This document shows, piece by piece, positions 48,466-59,338 of a DNA stretch of 64,000 nucleotides. This DNA is from Acanthaster planci. Taxonomy: Eukaryota; Echinodermata; Asteroidea; Valvatida; Acanthasteridae. The first letter of the stretch is position 1; each line of letters starts with the position of its first letter. The notes under the pieces were generated by a model that did not search any database, was not told the origin of the DNA, and was given only the letters and a program-made list of their open reading frames with translations. A program made the translations under genes and the position numbers. The stretch spans positions 1,730,314 through 1,794,313 of the forward strand of contig NW_019091376.1 of assembly GCF_001949145.1 (NCBI RefSeq), given 5' to 3'.

Positions 48466-50270
48466 TTTGAAATCATTTCAGTGTTTTAGGAAAAACAATA
48501 GTAATTTATTTAAAACCGTACTCAAGTTTCACTACTGCACTTGCAAAAACATTATCCTTCAGATTGTTTGCGGTGTTTAACCTGGCAAAATCGTCAATTT
48601 TGATGTCATTTGCATGCATGGGAGCGACAAACCTGTGTGTTCTTGCTGAACGGCGCGAAGAATTGCACATATGTATACATGTACATGCTCTTTTTAATTA
48701 TTCACTGGAATGCTTTTCGTTTAATCCACGGTGGAGTAACCATGGGCATCTCACAATGCATTAAATCACTATTAATCCATTTTTCTAAACAAAGATTTAC
48801 CGGAAGTATGTAATAGATTTCGCCGCCGGCCTATTAGCTTGGTGCTTCAAATTGCTATGGCTATTTATTCCACGAATCTCAGTTGGATAAGCAGATAACA
48901 TCCCCCAGCCAACAATGTTTTCTTTCCTCGTACATTGCTTTCATATACGATGTTGTGGAAGGCAAATCTTTGTTCATTTGAATCGGTTCATCATTTTCAG
49001 TTTTTAAACCGTGAGATTTGCACTTGCACCGCGGCATTTGCACTCGCGCTAGTTTGACGAGTCTCATGGCGCGCTTCGACGTTTTCCTGACTTTTTAAGT
49101 TCATGTATTGTTGTCCAACCTCTTCGTTGAAAATCTTTAAGTTCATTCAGTTAAATACTTGCACAAATACCTTCATGATACTTACCGGTGATTCTTTGTG
49201 AACAATTTCAGTGTCATAACATTTTGTCAGAAAAAACGTCGGCGTTCGTATATTGGGCACAAATTCGGGTTAGAGAGTTCTCATAAAATCCCATATTAAC
49301 ATTAAGAATTAAAGTTAATAAATTCTGATAAATCATTATTGCTTCCACTAAACCATCCAGCTACGATTTGTAAGAAAATTATCTTCTCAATTTTTTTGTG
49401 CATTGCAAAAGAGTTCATTGCGCACTTCGAAAAACGAATTCTGGAAATGAGACCAAAATAGAATTCCATTGGAAGTTTGTTGCAAGTACCTCAGGACTTA
49501 TAAACGGGAATATTAAGAGCACGCCACCTTGGGGTACATCAACGCCACTAAATTTGCACAGCGAATATCCTTCTTTAAAATGCTTCCTCATTGACGTCTG
49601 GAACATTGGAAAGTCACAGAAGACTATTAAATATTTCACGATCCGTAAAAAGCCTCACGTACAAAGTTATGCTTATAAGGTCCAAGGGAAATTTACGTCT
49701 TTTATAGTGGCAACATTCGTCACTAAGGCTTGTAGAATTTTTGTTAATTTATTCAGGTCAAAATTCACACTACCAGACACATAAATCGGTTACGAACCCC
49801 ACTTGAATCTTGAATTGCCTTCCAAAATTACTTCGTTGACCAGACTTTGACATTTCTCAACAACGCGGGTCCATGAATTAAGTGGCCGAAAAAGGGGTTA
49901 TTGCTAACATCATCTTTGCCCTCGCGAAATTAACTTACATGTATATAAAGAATGTAATTGACCACATTGATAAGATTTGGCGTTAGATAGCTAACTCTTT
50001 CATTGTTACTTAATTCTCGATACACGTATCGTCTTTTGCTTCATAAGTACATGTATGTGTGAGGTGCTCTCTGTAAAAAACAACGTGACTAAGCTCGTGT
50101 ATTCAACACAGCGGGGATCAACTCAGGCAACATTAATTTCACGCCCTACCCAAACGCTCCAGGACGTTTGGACAAGCGAAAAAGAAAACCCACATAATAC
50201 GTTTTAGCCTCCAAACATTTGGTTAAATGTTATTTTGTATATTTGAATGAAAAGTGTGTTTTTATTGTAC
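48466..50270. other. Intergenic DNA, nothing recognised
   Basis: The 128-codon plus-strand frame at 49398-49784 is the longest here. It has no domain that I know, no splice flanks and skewed AT-rich codons, so I do not call it a gene. Confidence 0.4.
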
Positions 50271-51227
50271 TGTGACGCCGCGCCCCTCCGACGAGGGCGC
50301 CTTCCTCCTCGAGGCGCGGCGCGTCGGACGGCACGCCGGAGAGTCCCCGAGCGGCTGGGGACGAGTCCTTTGGGACCGAAATATGCCGTCCCCCAAGAAA
50401 GTTGGTCTTCGTCGAGATGATGGCTAATCTGATTGGTCGAAACTTCGTGACGTTACCCGGACAGACCTGACTTGAAATAAACTTCGCCTGGACACCTGAC
50501 TTATATACAACAATTAATAAGCGGCTGGTTTATTCATCAACACACTCAACCAATATACCAGCAGAGGGCGCTATTGACGGGGAGACTTTGTGATATTATA
50601 CGTGACCGGACTTCGCCCAGAGCAGTGAACACCACAATTATTTGTGGGCATCCAGTGCCGAATCGGGGACTTTAGCAAGTCTACGGGGCTTATTGTCAGG
50701 AGGCCTGAGGCTGCACTATACGCAACTCACGTCACGAGATATCAATCCGCCCTTGCATCGACCGCAAGCTCCTATCAGGAACTATACCGCGCACCACCAA
50801 TTAGCCCCTCAACCTACCAAGCCCCTCTATGACGACGACGACAAACGCACCACTCGGATTTAGGCACTGTCACACCAGGCTAGCTGACTTAAAACCCTTG
50901 CACAGGATTCTCGACCCTTGCCTCTGAATCAGCCCTTGATCATGACGACTAAGCCCTGCCTAGCGCGCGTACCTAGACTGCCTGAGCTGCTTAGCCTAGG
51001 CCTAGCCTAGCCTAGCCTGCGCGCACATTTTATAGCCTTCGCGCTGCTGTGACCACGCCCGCGTACGCGCTCACGTGACCAAGCAGTGACTTCCACTGCC
51101 CTATCGCACTACGCACAAGGCGGAGCCTAAGCGCCGCGCTCGCTTAACACACAGCTATGCGCGCCCTAACATATGCCTCTGTTACTGGGCACCGCGCCTA
51201 GTGACTAGCGCCCTCTGTCACGTTACA
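50271..51227. mobile_element. Probable solo LTR of an LTR retrotransposon
   Basis: This 957-bp block is GC- and CpG-rich against AT-rich surroundings. It begins TGTGACG and ends CGTTACA, so it has TG...CA termini in a short imperfect inverted repeat. The flanks GTAC (50267-50270) and GTAT (51228-51231) could be a decayed target duplication. It holds a TATA-like tatataca near 50501 and a string of CTAGC/GCCTA repeats around 50990-51020. No gag, pol or primer-binding region is attached on either side. The open frames inside are short and unrecognised. A non-LTR origin for this block is not excluded. Confidence 0.45.
50558..50572 (+). promoter_or_regulatory. CTCF-like binding motif
   Basis: CCAGCAGAGGGCGCT matches the conserved bilaterian CTCF core (CCASYAGRKGGCRS) at essentially every position. 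It lies inside the putative LTR. Weaker AGAGGGCGCT-type matches occur at about 25019, 35502 and 33525. Confidence 0.5.
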
Positions 51228-51628
51228 GTATGAAAGCCTTTTTGGTTAATGCCAAAAGGAGAGCTCCCGAAAGTTGACAAGTCACTCTCTATTACAGCAG
51301 ATCAGCATTTACAGCGGAACAATCTTGGAACACCCTCTTTTTATACTAAAACAGGCTACAACGCAACTTCTTGCCCGTTTGCTGTTGTCTGATGTGTGTT
51401 TTCGAGGAAGCCCTGGTGAGAATCACGAGTTCGGTTCCCGAAGCTCGAGCCAATTGTTACGTTCTTCTGGGCACACGCAGTTCAGACATTTTAGGAGTCT
51501 TCCATCCTCCAACACAAGCACCCTGAGTTAAATAAAGAATTACCTATCCCCAGGTTGGACGCCAGTCTTCATTACCTTGCGTAATACGGTCGGCAGCTGT
51601 CTACCTGGGCTTTGGAAATTCCTCATAA

Positions 51629-51872
51629 GGGTCATTCTATAAATTGGGGTCCAATTTTTCCAGTCCCTGTTACGTCTGGCGTAAGATTGTTCAATGTTTA
51701 AGTCATTCTGTAATTTCCAAGATTGAATAAGTACTGCAAATTACCTGCCAAACAAAACAAAAATAGTTTGAATTTTATTTAAGTGATACATGTATATTCC
51801 ATGTCAAAGTACACACGTCAGGTGTAACAGGGAGTCAGGGACGGGAAATACCCAAAATTTATTGAATGACCC
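51629..51872. mobile_element. Inverted-repeat element, gggtcattctataaat family, copy B
   Basis: It begins gggtcattctataaattggg and ends ttattgaatgaccc, an imperfect inverse. The interior matches copy A (32655-32880) in the opposite orientation, including the ttggcaggtaatttgca core. It is 244 bp with no coding capacity. Confidence 0.7.
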
Positions 51873-51923
51873 GTCTGTGTTGTTGATTATCAGAAGCATG
51901 CCAAGCACGTTGCGTAAAAACTC

Positions 51924-52833
51924 AGGCCCGTTTCAGACGTTGTGCTTCTGAGGTGTCAAACTTAAATAAATTGATTTTTTTTAATTTACCACGGCAGAAG
52001 CACGACGTTTGAAACCATTTGGCTCGGCAACTTGATTTTGGCTCGGCAAATCCACTTAGCACGACAGGGTCTGCCGTGCTTCTGCCGTTTAAAACGGCAC
52101 AAGCATGTACGGTACGGTTTCAAACGTCGTGCTTCTGCCTTGTCGAAGTTGGCGCGCCTAATTCGGAATGCGCATGCTCCAACGAGCGTACGAGGATGGC
52201 CAAGGCCGGTTAAGGAAATGTGAGCAAACCATCCCCATCAACAAACATGGCGACTTACATGGAGGACACGCTCGATATACAGGTGGAGGACAACGAAACA
52301 AGTACATTAAGTTCGACGGACAATGACGACATCGAAGACGACGACAATGTCAGTGACGTGGGCATAAATGGCAGCGAGGAGGATGAAGTTAGCGACACAG
52401 AGCCAGTGAAGAAGAAGGCTTTTCTTGAACCTCCTGTTGGAGTACGACTCCTGGATGAAATCAAACCAGATGGTTATCATAGTCTATTGAGGCGTCGGCA
52501 GGATCGAGGCACTGTCACATTCTCTCGCGATGACGTCAGCAAAAGAGCTATAACACGCAATATAAGGGCTCTTCTGCGGGAAACCTGTACATGATTGAGA
52601 AGTGTCTGCTGCAGCAAAATTCTTTTTGTTCTAGCAGCTCGAATCTTATGTAAGAGAACAAAGTCACACTTTTTGCTGTGTTGGTCCGCATGATATTGGA
52701 TGTATTTAAGCTTGACTAGATAGTTTAAATTAAGTTTGACGTTTGAAACCACCGCCGTGCTTATGCTGCGCTATTGCCGCACCAAGTTCAATTTAGTTCG
52801 ACACGGCAGAAGCATGACGTCTGAAACGGGCCT
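51924..52833. mobile_element. TIR DNA transposon with sub-terminal repeats (PIF/Harbinger-like)
   Basis: The left end AGGCCCGTTTCAGACGT and the right end read in reverse are identical over this stretch, and the similarity extends to about 40 bp with GTGCTTCTG. Variants of the same word (GTTTCAAACGTCGTGCTTCTG) recur inside: 51993-52016 and 52116-52139 form a perfect 24-bp inverted repeat, and further copies lie near 52068-52090 and 52738-52760. Such clusters are typical transposase-binding sites. TCA and TAA at the borders could be a decayed TWA target, favouring PIF/Harbinger, but this is unproven. The element encloses the 124-codon frame at 52220-52594. Confidence 0.65.
52220..52594 (+). CDS. 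Acidic 124-aa ORF inside the TIR element, unknown function
   Basis: An uninterrupted frame of 124 codons. A second ATG (52244) has a good Kozak-like context (aacATGGCG) and would give 116 aa. Residues about 15-65 are dominated by D, E, S and T. A basic KKK follows, and then a compact C-terminal half with FLEPPVGVRLLDEIKPDG, RRRQDRGTVTF and ITRNIRALLRET. No signal peptide, membrane helix or known DNA-binding motif is evident and I do not recognise the family. It lies wholly within the TIR element, so it may be an accessory transposon protein, a captured host fragment, or the only coding piece left in a deletion derivative. Nothing else in the element resembles a DDE transposase. Confidence 0.5.
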   Translation: MSKPSPSTNMATYMEDTLDIQVEDNETSTLSSTDNDDIEDDDNVSDVGINGSEEDEVSDTEPVKKKAFLEPPVGVRLLDEIKPDGYHSLLRRRQDRGTVTFSRDDVSKRAITRNIRALLRETCT

Positions 52834-53411
52834 AAGTGAGCCATGTTTTACTATGTGTAATGTTGAGCATGAAAGTGATTGTGAATGCATGTATTTTATT
52901 TCATGATGAATCACCTGGGTCACGGTGCATGTTCCACTCACATATCACATCATCAGTTATGTGCATAACACCATTCACTTAAATATATTATTTCAATCTC
53001 TTTAAATATTGTTGGTACAAACTTAATTACATTTTACTCTATTCTGTAACAGTCATTGAATTGTCAACCGACAATTTCTTTGTCAAAAATTAACAGTTTT
53101 CAAATAAAAGCAATAGCATGTTCTAACCATATGTTGAAACTGGAATCTGTTTAAAGCATGCTTTGAGATAGTGATAAAGAATGAATAGTGTTTCAATAAA
53201 TAACTGTAATAAATATACATTAAAACTTAATCATGTTATATAAAAAAGTATGAAATCATTGGCTACATTTATTCTGAACGGTACATCTTGAACAGATTGT
53301 TGAATTTGCAATCTGGCTTTTTACGCCAGGCCCGGCCCACTGGACAAGGATATTAAAACATTACAGGTTATACAACTTACTGATTTTGCAATGCTTGTTT
53401 TTCAGCACTGG

Positions 53412-55935
53412 ATGGAGACATTGTACGGCTGGGCACCGGCTTCTATGAAGCCCAAATCACTGGTTTGTATTTGTGTTTCCTTTGTTCCCCCTCACATAGG
53501 TCTAATTTCACAGAAAAATGTGCAAAAGGAGGTATACAAACTGTCGTCATATCATACGAACATAACTTATAAGCGTTTTCAAATGTGATGAATTTATTGC
53601 TGCAATCCATCTGTGTTTCCCAATTGAATATTCGCCGCTCACCTTTTCTTTATTTTTGAAACCTGCGTTTCTTTTCTGGAACATGCATGACCTCGTTCAT
53701 TTTCCTGGGTAACATAAGGGTTCTTGTGTTTCTTGTGCACTGTTCTAAATTTATTTAGTTCCAAAAAGTCTTATATTCATTCACTTTCATTCTTTTTGAT
53801 TATTAAAAATAAAGGGCCAATTCCGTTTACCCAAGGTGAATTTTAAAGACTACTTAATAACCAGGAAATGCATATCATATTCATGTTCAATATTATCAAA
53901 TTAATATTTTTATGTTCACTTTCCAGGGAGCCTATGTCCACAGCAGTGGTTTCCAAGGCCTCTCAAATATTGGCATGGTGGTACGTTTACTTCACCTGGG
54001 GAGGAACTTCTGTTTTGTGAATTTTTGTTGTTCTCTTATTACCCCTCAACTTAATAGTTCGCAAGAATGATATCCTAATGGAATGCATAAGCCGTAGAGT
54101 GTGAAAAAAAGTCTAGTTCATAGTTTGTAGCCTTAGTCTGTTACCAATAACTCACATGTTCACTTGTAGCCTAAATATTGTGTAAGGACAGGGAGTAGAT
54201 TCGACCTTAGCTTAAATTTGATCGGTAATTGAAATTGATAGTAGGTTGGTTTGTTGATCCCAGGTTCGAGATCTTCACACTGGGAACATTATTCAGCTGG
54301 AGTCACAGGCTACCGGTGGACTGCTGAGAGTAAACGGCATATCTGGAAGAATCGACTTTGGTGGAATCTTTGGAAAACAGTGTAAGGAGTGAAATGTGTG
54401 CAAGCGTGATGGGATTTACTTAATGTAGTAGAGGGTTAAAAATAAAATAAAAAATGAACAAATGGTCATAGCAGTATGTAATTGTGAAACCTATGCTTCT
54501 GTTAAGATCAGTCTTGCTAGGCCGATCTACTGATCGCATGAGACCTTGTTCACATGTGCTCTTTACTATGGAGCCAGCAGAGCCTATGAATCATGGTTCA
54601 CTGGGCACTTAGCAAAGTATGTACATGTACGTAAATAAAGTGTGGTGTCATCAGTACAGATGTCTATCTGATAAATGTAAAACTCATCAAGACCAAACAC
54701 TGTTTCTTTAGATGGTTTTTGTATCCGTGTACAATATACAGTGTAACAGTGGTCTTACAGCAGACTAAGAAAGGTTTCCATCAAAGTTGACAGTGACAAG
54801 GGGGCAGGTGTTGACCGTTGGATCAGACTTGAACCCTGATCCAAAAAATTGTCGAGTCTTTTGGAGCTATGTATACCAAGAAACAGAAACCCTAGATGAA
54901 AGAAAATTAGAACATGACCCAACAGGCCTTAGTCCATGTGCTGGAAACACAGAAACCTGTTTGTAACAGAGGCGAATTCAATTTGAATTTTTTTTTTTAA
55001 TATTTCCAGCTCAATTTATTGTCCAGAGGTACTTGGGTGATGTAGTGACACTGAGGTGCGTTGCCAACCCTAAAAATTTCCTTGTTCTTCGAAATGGTAC
55101 CCTATATGCAAATGTAAGTTGAAATGTGAATTTCAGTAAAGATAAAAATTATTTATACAGAAATGAAAGGATTGAATGCAAGATGGAGTGTTCACTGTTT
55201 TAGTAGCCAGGAAGAAGCTAGCTTATCAACCCTTTGATTGGAAGATACCTGGGACAAAGTAAGAGAGGAAAAATGACTTATGCTTAGACCAAAAGAAAAA
55301 TATGTACAGTACAAGCGTGTAATTCACCTACCGTGAAATAAATTCAGCAGGGGAAGACAGTCAACGCAAACATGTATCAAGTAGAACCACAGCAGATGTG
55401 GTAATTATTTGGGGAGGGGGCTTGTACAAAGCCGATTTTGTGAGGCAAGGCTTTGACAACTTTGATCTGCGTTTTTTTCGGTTTTTTTCAGGGTAAGGGT
55501 GACCCCCTCTGCCGATTTTGCTTCCATCTCTGCGACGGCCAGTACATGAAGTTTGAGTCAGTCCACAATGCAAACCGCTACATGTCAGTTCACAGGAAAT
55601 ACGGAGGGGATGACGACGTACGATCATTACGGACTAAGAGTGCCATGTCATCTGGGGAAAGAGGAACACAGGGTCTCTTCAAAGTCGTTCTGGTGGTGAG
55701 TTTCATATTCAATTACCATTTTAAAAGAGATTCTAATCTATTTCTATGAATAATTTCTTAACATTTTTGGCAAAGTTCGAGTAATGGGTTTTTCTGATGC
55801 TTTCATATTTTATTGAGCGCAATTGGAAGAGTAATGTAAGTACATGCATTAAAGGAATAATTGACTTAATGCGCATTTTTCTTTTGTGCTTTTACATTTC
55901 TGCAGGGACACATGAATCAAAGTTTTGCCACGTAG
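53412..55935 (+). CDS. Divergent FGF-like beta-trefoil protein
   Basis: Six exons join in frame with GT-AG borders: 53406-53462 (ATG at 53412), 53927-53980, 54264-54381, 55010-55113, 55492-55695, 55906-55935 (TAG), giving about 186 aa. From RDLHTGNIIQL onward the protein follows the FGF fold: GGLLRVNGISGRIDFGG (first strands), GDVVTLRCVANPKNFLVL and RNGTLYAN (the 'GxVxIxGVxxxxYLxMNxxGxLYG' block), CRFCFHLCDGQYMKFESV (the conserved C-x-F ... Y block) and RYMSVHRKYG ('WYVALNKxG'). FGFs are secreted or cytoplasmic ligands of receptor tyrosine kinases. There is no signal peptide in this model. Classical FGF genes usually have three coding exons, so six is unusual. The N-terminal exon is the weakest; other beta-trefoil families remain possible. 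Confidence 0.65.
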
Positions 55936-56032
55936 TCGAAGTTGTTCCCTCTCCCTTTCAGTGATACTTTTTAGTGATGACAAGTTGGCTGGAACTCTGA
56001 GCCAGGGAACTGGAAATATCAATCCCAAGTAC

Positions 56033-56229
56033 CAGTGGTGTAACTGGGGCTAAATTTCCAGGGGGGCACCCGGGGGTGCACACATATTTTTCAAGGGGGC
56101 GCTACAAGAAAATAAACCGCAGCTGTATTTCAATGGAGACTATGCAGAGATTTCAAATGGGGGGTACCCAAGGGGGCAAGGGCATCTGCTGGGAGGGCAT
56201 GTGCCGCCCCCCCTATAGTTACGCCACTG
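56033..56229. mobile_element. hAT-type MITE with perfect 8-bp target duplication
   Basis: The ends are CAGTGGTGTAACTGGGG and, on the other strand, CAGTGGCGTAACTATAGGGG. It is flanked by CCAAGTAC on both sides (56025-56032 and 56230-56237), an exact 8-bp duplication. The interior is rich in G-runs and non-coding. It starts 98 bp after the FGF-like stop codon, so it is probably transcribed within that gene's 3' UTR. Confidence 0.88.
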
Positions 56230-57693
56230 CCAAGTACTCTTGATGAACAATCTTGTTTTCCTTTGCATGGGAATTATGCACATCATGTGCGAGTCATCCA
56301 GCATCCCTGAAGTTTCATGTCATGATCCTGTGCTTATGTCAAAACAGTTAGGCCGGTCATCTACCTCGGAGTTTTATGCCCTTGCAATGAAGACAAGGCC
56401 CAGCTGGCATGGCAAATCTGGTTAGCAGAACACTGTAAAGGAAAAGCATTTGGGTTGTTCTATCCCTGGCAGCAATGGAATGCATTCTGCCGTCCAGACC
56501 AGCATGGCAGCCAGCAGTGTATGCGCAGATTTAGGGACATGTTTCCCCGCGACTACCCTTTACATCGGTTTGCCCTCAACTAACTTCACTTTTCTAAAAT
56601 ATGACAAACTACCTACATACGTCAGCTCGGGCGTTTGTCCCGGGGGGGGAAGCACTTTTACAATTTTTCTTGGGGTGGGAAGGGCAAAGGAGATGGGATT
56701 TAATGAAATAGCCGTTTGCCAAGCTCACTGTTTGCCTGTGTCTAAATGTTGCAGGGATTAAGTTGAATATAAACATGTACATGCAGTGCAGGACGAATAT
56801 CACTCGTTGAGCAGTAATGCCAAGATAAAAGAATCAAGGTCTACTACATTGCCAGCTCCAAATACCTGGAGCCAGCTGTGACAGTTATTATTGCATATTG
56901 TACAAAGATGAACTGTCTCATACGTACATTTATCATGATCTAGATTTAACACTGGCTTCACTTGTTCTTGGCTTCACTTGTTTTTGAAAGAAATACGCAG
57001 CCCGTCTTGAACAAGTGTTTGGACAGCTTTGCATGTACGCAAAGAAAGCAAACTTGCCAATTTTTGAAGTAACAAAATCATTGCTGTGTTTAATAAAAAA
57101 GGATCTGACATACGTAGTCTATTTGCATTTGGTTCTGCTGTGGATTGTTGCTCCATTTCATTTGGGAGACAATTGTTCTTCGGTACAAATGTAATGTTTG
57201 TTAGGTAGTAATTGCTTTGTAACATTCATTTTTGTAAACTGTGTACGTGTGTAAGATGTATGATTAAATGACCCATCAAGAAAAACGGTCAAGGGACAAT
57301 TTCATTCTAAACAACCCTTTAATACGTGTCAAAGTCAAACTCAACCCTGCTGATAGTAACAAAATCTAACAGAGGTCAAAAGTTCTGTGTTCTCTGATGC
57401 AGCAGTTAACAAAGGTGACATGGAGTAGTTTTTGTGTATTGTACATGTATATGCGTAGTGTGCAAAAAAGTCTCTTTTCCCCACCTGATGAAAGAAAACC
57501 ATGCCTCCCTGGCCAACTTGAAAAATGAAAATGATTTAAAAACAAACAACAGCAGGTATTTTGGAAAATGGATCCTTACTTTATTTGAAGTTGTTTCAAC
57601 AGAAAGACTAAATTCATCCATTCAATTCATTACATGTAGTTACGAACAGGATGTGTACCATGCCACAATAATGTACATGTAGTACTAGACTAA

Positions 57694-57836
57694 GGGCCTT
57701 TTCGTTTCACATGGATCTGGATCTCAATCAGTGATCCCATCACTGGTTTGCTCCATCCATTAGGCAGGCATGGTGTCAGTGAACCAATGACTGGTCACTG
57801 ATCGCAGTCCAGATCCATGCAAAGCAAACAGACCCC
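57694..57836. mobile_element. Palindromic MITE, GGATCTGGATCT family, copy 2
   Basis: The left arm gggccttttcgtttcacatg and ggatctggatctcaatcagt is mirrored by the right arm (ggggtctgtttgctttgcat and ggatctggactgcgatcagtg in reverse). It is related to 38912-39062. It is 143 bp, non-coding and hairpin-forming. Confidence 0.7.
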
Positions 57837-59191
57837 AAGACTTCCAGCGGAGTTGATGCATTCTTTCATTTCTAGAACTGTGCACAATCTTGGGTGCAAG
57901 ACTTCACTATTGATCAGTGTTGCAAAGTGATCCATTCTTGCATCTACATGTATCTACCAATAACTAAATACAACCAACACATGCAATCAATCATGTCAGC
58001 ATTGCTCCTGCCCTTGAAGAGTACAATTGACATGTACTCAAATGGCATTCCAGCCGCTGTTCCTCCTCTCTCCAGCTTTACATCCAAGTTCAGATCAATG
58101 TCTGTCTTTCGTTTGAAACCATAGAACCAATGACAACCAATATGTGTAACAAATTCCCTTTCTGACTGAACAATCCATGTACAGTGTCGTTGAGTAAAAC
58201 TGTAAGTTTAATGCATTAAGCTGGTGAAGGTTTATACTGAATAGTAGCACTTAGCATTCACATTAATGTGGGGTCAACAAATCAATAACAAATTGTTCCC
58301 ACGTGTATTTTCTTTATATGCAGGATTTTCAGGAAAAGTTCATCAGTTTTTGTATGTATACACGTGTTCACTCACAAATCATAAAGTTTACCAAGAAACA
58401 AACTCATTCATTAACAGATATACTGTATACTGTTGGCAAAGCAATTACCGTCTAGGCCTCTGTCCACTCAGTGCAACATTGAAGAACCTAATTCCCTCAA
58501 ACATTCCCTCAACATACCTCAAACACCAGGCTGCAGCCAACATACAGTACATGGAGTGCATCTCACGAGTATTACTGAACAACTGATTTCACAATCTGCA
58601 AAATTATATTAAGATGATATTAAGTGAACATACTTCATGATACAGATATCAGCCCATGAATCTTTCTGCACATGCTCTATCAGCATGTTGAATGAGGAAA
58701 GCACAGTGCACAAAACCTGTGAAGAGAATAAGTAATGCCCATTGTGCGCTAATGCACAACACAGCTGAATATCTAAAGTCGGTGAACAAAATCATATCTT
58801 TACAGAAGCTGGATTATGTTGTGTGCTCTAGCCATCCAATTTTTTGAGAGAAAAAGATAATTTCCTGTTTTACTTTTCAGTGTGTGACTTACATTTATAT
58901 GATTGCAAAATTTCACTTAAAAAACGAACTTTACATGTACTTTTTCTGTTATCTTTCCTGTGAATTGGGGTTTCCATAGTTTTTTTATTCAGAGTTTGCA
59001 TTTACAGTGTACACCTGCATTTTCAAAAAACTTGACAAATGCAATGTGCAAAGTGAACTTTAACTTTATGAAAAACACAATCACATCATCCAAAACCTGA
59101 ATGATTGAAAGTAATTTTTATATTTCCATATGAAAGTAACACGTATCGGCATTGGCTAGATTAGCTAACATGTAATTTCTTCCTCTTCAAA

Positions 59192-59197
59192 TTTATT
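59192..59197 (-). promoter_or_regulatory. Candidate polyadenylation signal of the zinc-finger gene
   Basis: AATAAA on the minus strand, about 145 bp after the stop codon at 59339, a normal distance for a short 3' UTR. Confidence 0.5.
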
Positions 59198-59338
59198 TTT
59201 GTAGTATGTACATGAAGTATTGAAAATTTTCAATAGCAATGTCCAACTTTTGAAGTTGTCAACTTATGTTTGCTGAGAATGTAATTTAGCCCCTGAAACT
59301 CATTTTACTTTTGATGTTACACTTATCCTTGTTGATAT

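Larger units (their letters stand above)
55936..59338. other. Intergenic DNA between convergent genes
   Basis: This holds the hAT MITE (56033-56229) just after the FGF-like stop, and the palindromic MITE copy 2 (57694-57836). Short frames elsewhere show no domain. The 3' UTRs of both convergent genes must end in this interval; the minus-strand signal at 59192 is listed separately. Confidence 0.5.

Noticed and set aside
49398-49784. 128-codon plus-strand frame
   Set aside because: No recognisable domain, no splice sites, and AT-driven composition.
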